From: Pseudomonadota bacterium
GTDB taxonomy: Bacteria > Pseudomonadota > Gammaproteobacteria > Burkholderiales > Burkholderiaceae_B
Assembly: GCA_023440825.1 (NCBI GenBank)
Contig: JAEXRL010000028.1
Location: forward strand, 62,001-126,000
DNA length: 64,000 bases
Direction: 5' to 3'
Below the pieces are notes generated by a model that was not told where the DNA came from, made no database searches, and saw only the letters and a list, made by a program, of their open reading frames with translations. Position numbers and translations under genes: made by a program. Numbering within the stretch: the first letter of the stretch is position 1; each line of letters begins with the position of its first letter. Shown here in pieces: positions 63,067-64,000 of this stretch.

Positions 63067-64000
63067 ATGACTACCTTTAGTGCTATACAAAACCGAGACA
63101 TTAATTACCAGTTGCATCCCTATACCAACGCCGTCAAGCATCAGCAAATCGGCCCTTGTGTGATCGAGCGTGGTCAGGGCATTTATGTTTATGACGATCA
63201 GGGCCGCGAATACATAGAGGGGATGGCTGGCCTGTGGAGTGTTGCGGTAGGGTTTAACGAGCAGCGTCTGGTCGATGTGGCAACGCGCCAAATGGCCAAG
63301 CTGCCGTTTTATCACACCTTCACACACAAAACGCATACCCCCTCGATCGAACTGGCAGAAAAGCTGGTGCAACTGACTGAAGGCCGCATGAGTGCGGCGT
63401 TCTTTACGAATTCCGGCTCAGAAGCGAATGACACAGTGATAAAAATGCTGTGGTACTACAATAATGCCTTGGGTCGACCAGAAAAAAAGAAAATTATTGC
63501 TCGCAACCGTGCCTATCACGGGGTTACGGTAGCCTCTGCCAGCTTGACTGGCCTGGCACCGAATCATAAAGGCTTCGATTTGCCTTTGCCGCAAATGAAG
63601 CACACCACCTGCCCACATTGGTACCGAGAGGCACAGCCTGACGAAACCGAAGAGCAGTTTGCGAGTCGTTTGGCCAGTGAACTGGAAGCCTTGATTTTAC
63701 AAGAGGGGCCTGAGACCATAGCGGCTTTTATCGGCGAGCCAGTGATGGGAGCAGGGGGGGTGATCGTTCCGCCTCATACTTATTGGCCCAAAATACAGCA
63801 GGTGTGCCGCAAGTACGATATTTTACTGGTAGTGGACGAAGTAATTACCGGCTTTGGCCGTTTAGGGCATATGTTTGGTTCGGATAAGTTTGCTATCCAG
63901 GCCGATATTATGGTGCTGTCTAAGCAGCTGACCTCGTCTTATTTGCCTTTGGCGGCGGTGTTGCTGAATGAGAAAATCCACACCGTTATTGCACAGTACT
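63067..64000 (+). CDS. class III aminotransferase (omega-aminotransferase type), truncated by window edge
   Basis: The frame runs from ATG 63067 to the window edge, 311 codons, so about a third is missing. Pyridoxal-enzyme motifs: YVYDDQGREYIEGMAGLWS, FFTNSGSEANDTVIKM, YHGVTVASASLTG, EPVMGAGGVIVPP, DEVITGFGRLG and the PLP Lys in MVLSKQLTSSYLP. This is the omega-amino acid/diamine:pyruvate subgroup. Same strand and 77 bases after the GGT gene, hence probably the same unit. Confidence 0.93.
   Translation, partial: MTTFSAIQNRDINYQLHPYTNAVKHQQIGPCVIERGQGIYVYDDQGREYIEGMAGLWSVAVGFNEQRLVDVATRQMAKLPFYHTFTHKTHTPSIELAEKLVQLTEGRMSAAFFTNSGSEANDTVIKMLWYYNNALGRPEKKKIIARNRAYHGVTVASASLTGLAPNHKGFDLPLPQMKHTTCPHWYREAQPDETEEQFASRLASELEALILQEGPETIAAFIGEPVMGAGGVIVPPHTYWPKIQQVCRKYDILLVVDEVITGFGRLGHMFGSDKFAIQADIMVLSKQLTSSYLPLAAVLLNEKIHTVIAQY

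Noticed and set aside
1..64000. CRISPR arrays, transposase genes and rRNA genes
   Set aside because: No regularly spaced repeats, no transposase or integrase motifs and no rRNA-like sequence were seen.

Overview
The window reads as chromosome of an aerobic/denitrifying betaproteobacterium, most likely Burkholderiales family Alcaligenaceae. The evidence is two orphan Bug (TctC-type) receptors, a TctD/TctE-like two-component pair, NnrS/NnrU, many ABC uptake systems for small organics, and moderate GC with high gene density. No marker here fixes the genus.

1-7.1 kb (+): the end of a LeuC-like and a complete LeuD-like dehydratase, a complete branched-chain-type ABC importer (receptor, terminator-like hairpin, LivH, LivM, LivG, LivF) and an isocitrate-lyase/PEP-mutase superfamily lyase. 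The order import, hydratase, C-C lyase suggests breakdown of a substituted malate or maleate rather than leucine synthesis. 7.1-14.5 kb (-): SDR, Ohr peroxidase, epimerase and a large Fe-S flavoenzyme, with a GntR/UTRA regulator sharing a candidate operator with the flavoenzyme operon; then an alpha/beta hydrolase and a Bug receptor divergent from a LysR gene.

14.6-28.5 kb: a TetR gene and an alpha/beta hydrolase lie beside a two-component flavin monooxygenase (flavin reductase plus luciferase-like oxygenase), a PuuE-like deacetylase-fold hydrolase, a second Liv-type ABC importer, a FadR-type GntR regulator and a sulfonate/nitrate-type ABC importer whose receptor gene is frameshifted at a G7 run. 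Together they look like an uptake and oxidative breakdown island for small organics.

28.5-41.4 kb: SDR, NnrU, a DUF4377-like lipoprotein, bacterioferritin without the heme-ligand Met, NnrS behind an NsrR-like operator and an FNR-like box, a nitroreductase, a FAN1-like VRR-NUC nuclease overlapping a RecB-like-nuclease/XPD-like helicase gene, two tandem TbpB-barrel-like lipoproteins, and a DadA-like flavoenzyme behind a tandem glycine riboswitch.

41.4-48.8 kb (-): a single-direction cluster of response regulator, histidine kinase, ABC receptor, double permease and ATPase. The kinase carries an extra C-terminal transmembrane/signal segment followed by a complete periplasmic binding-protein domain paralogous to the adjacent transporter receptor. 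This is the most unusual object in the window.

48.8-64 kb: NadA, an aldo/keto reductase, a 2OG-Fe(II) oxygenase, a YkgJ-type protein, tRNA-Val(GAC) with promoter and terminator, then about 2 kb of gene-poor DNA that looks like an integration scar and holds a lipoprotein gene with a stop at its lipobox Cys. An autotransporter, a GlcG/HbpS-like secreted protein, and a divergent IclR / Bug-GGT-aminotransferase cluster running off the right edge follow.
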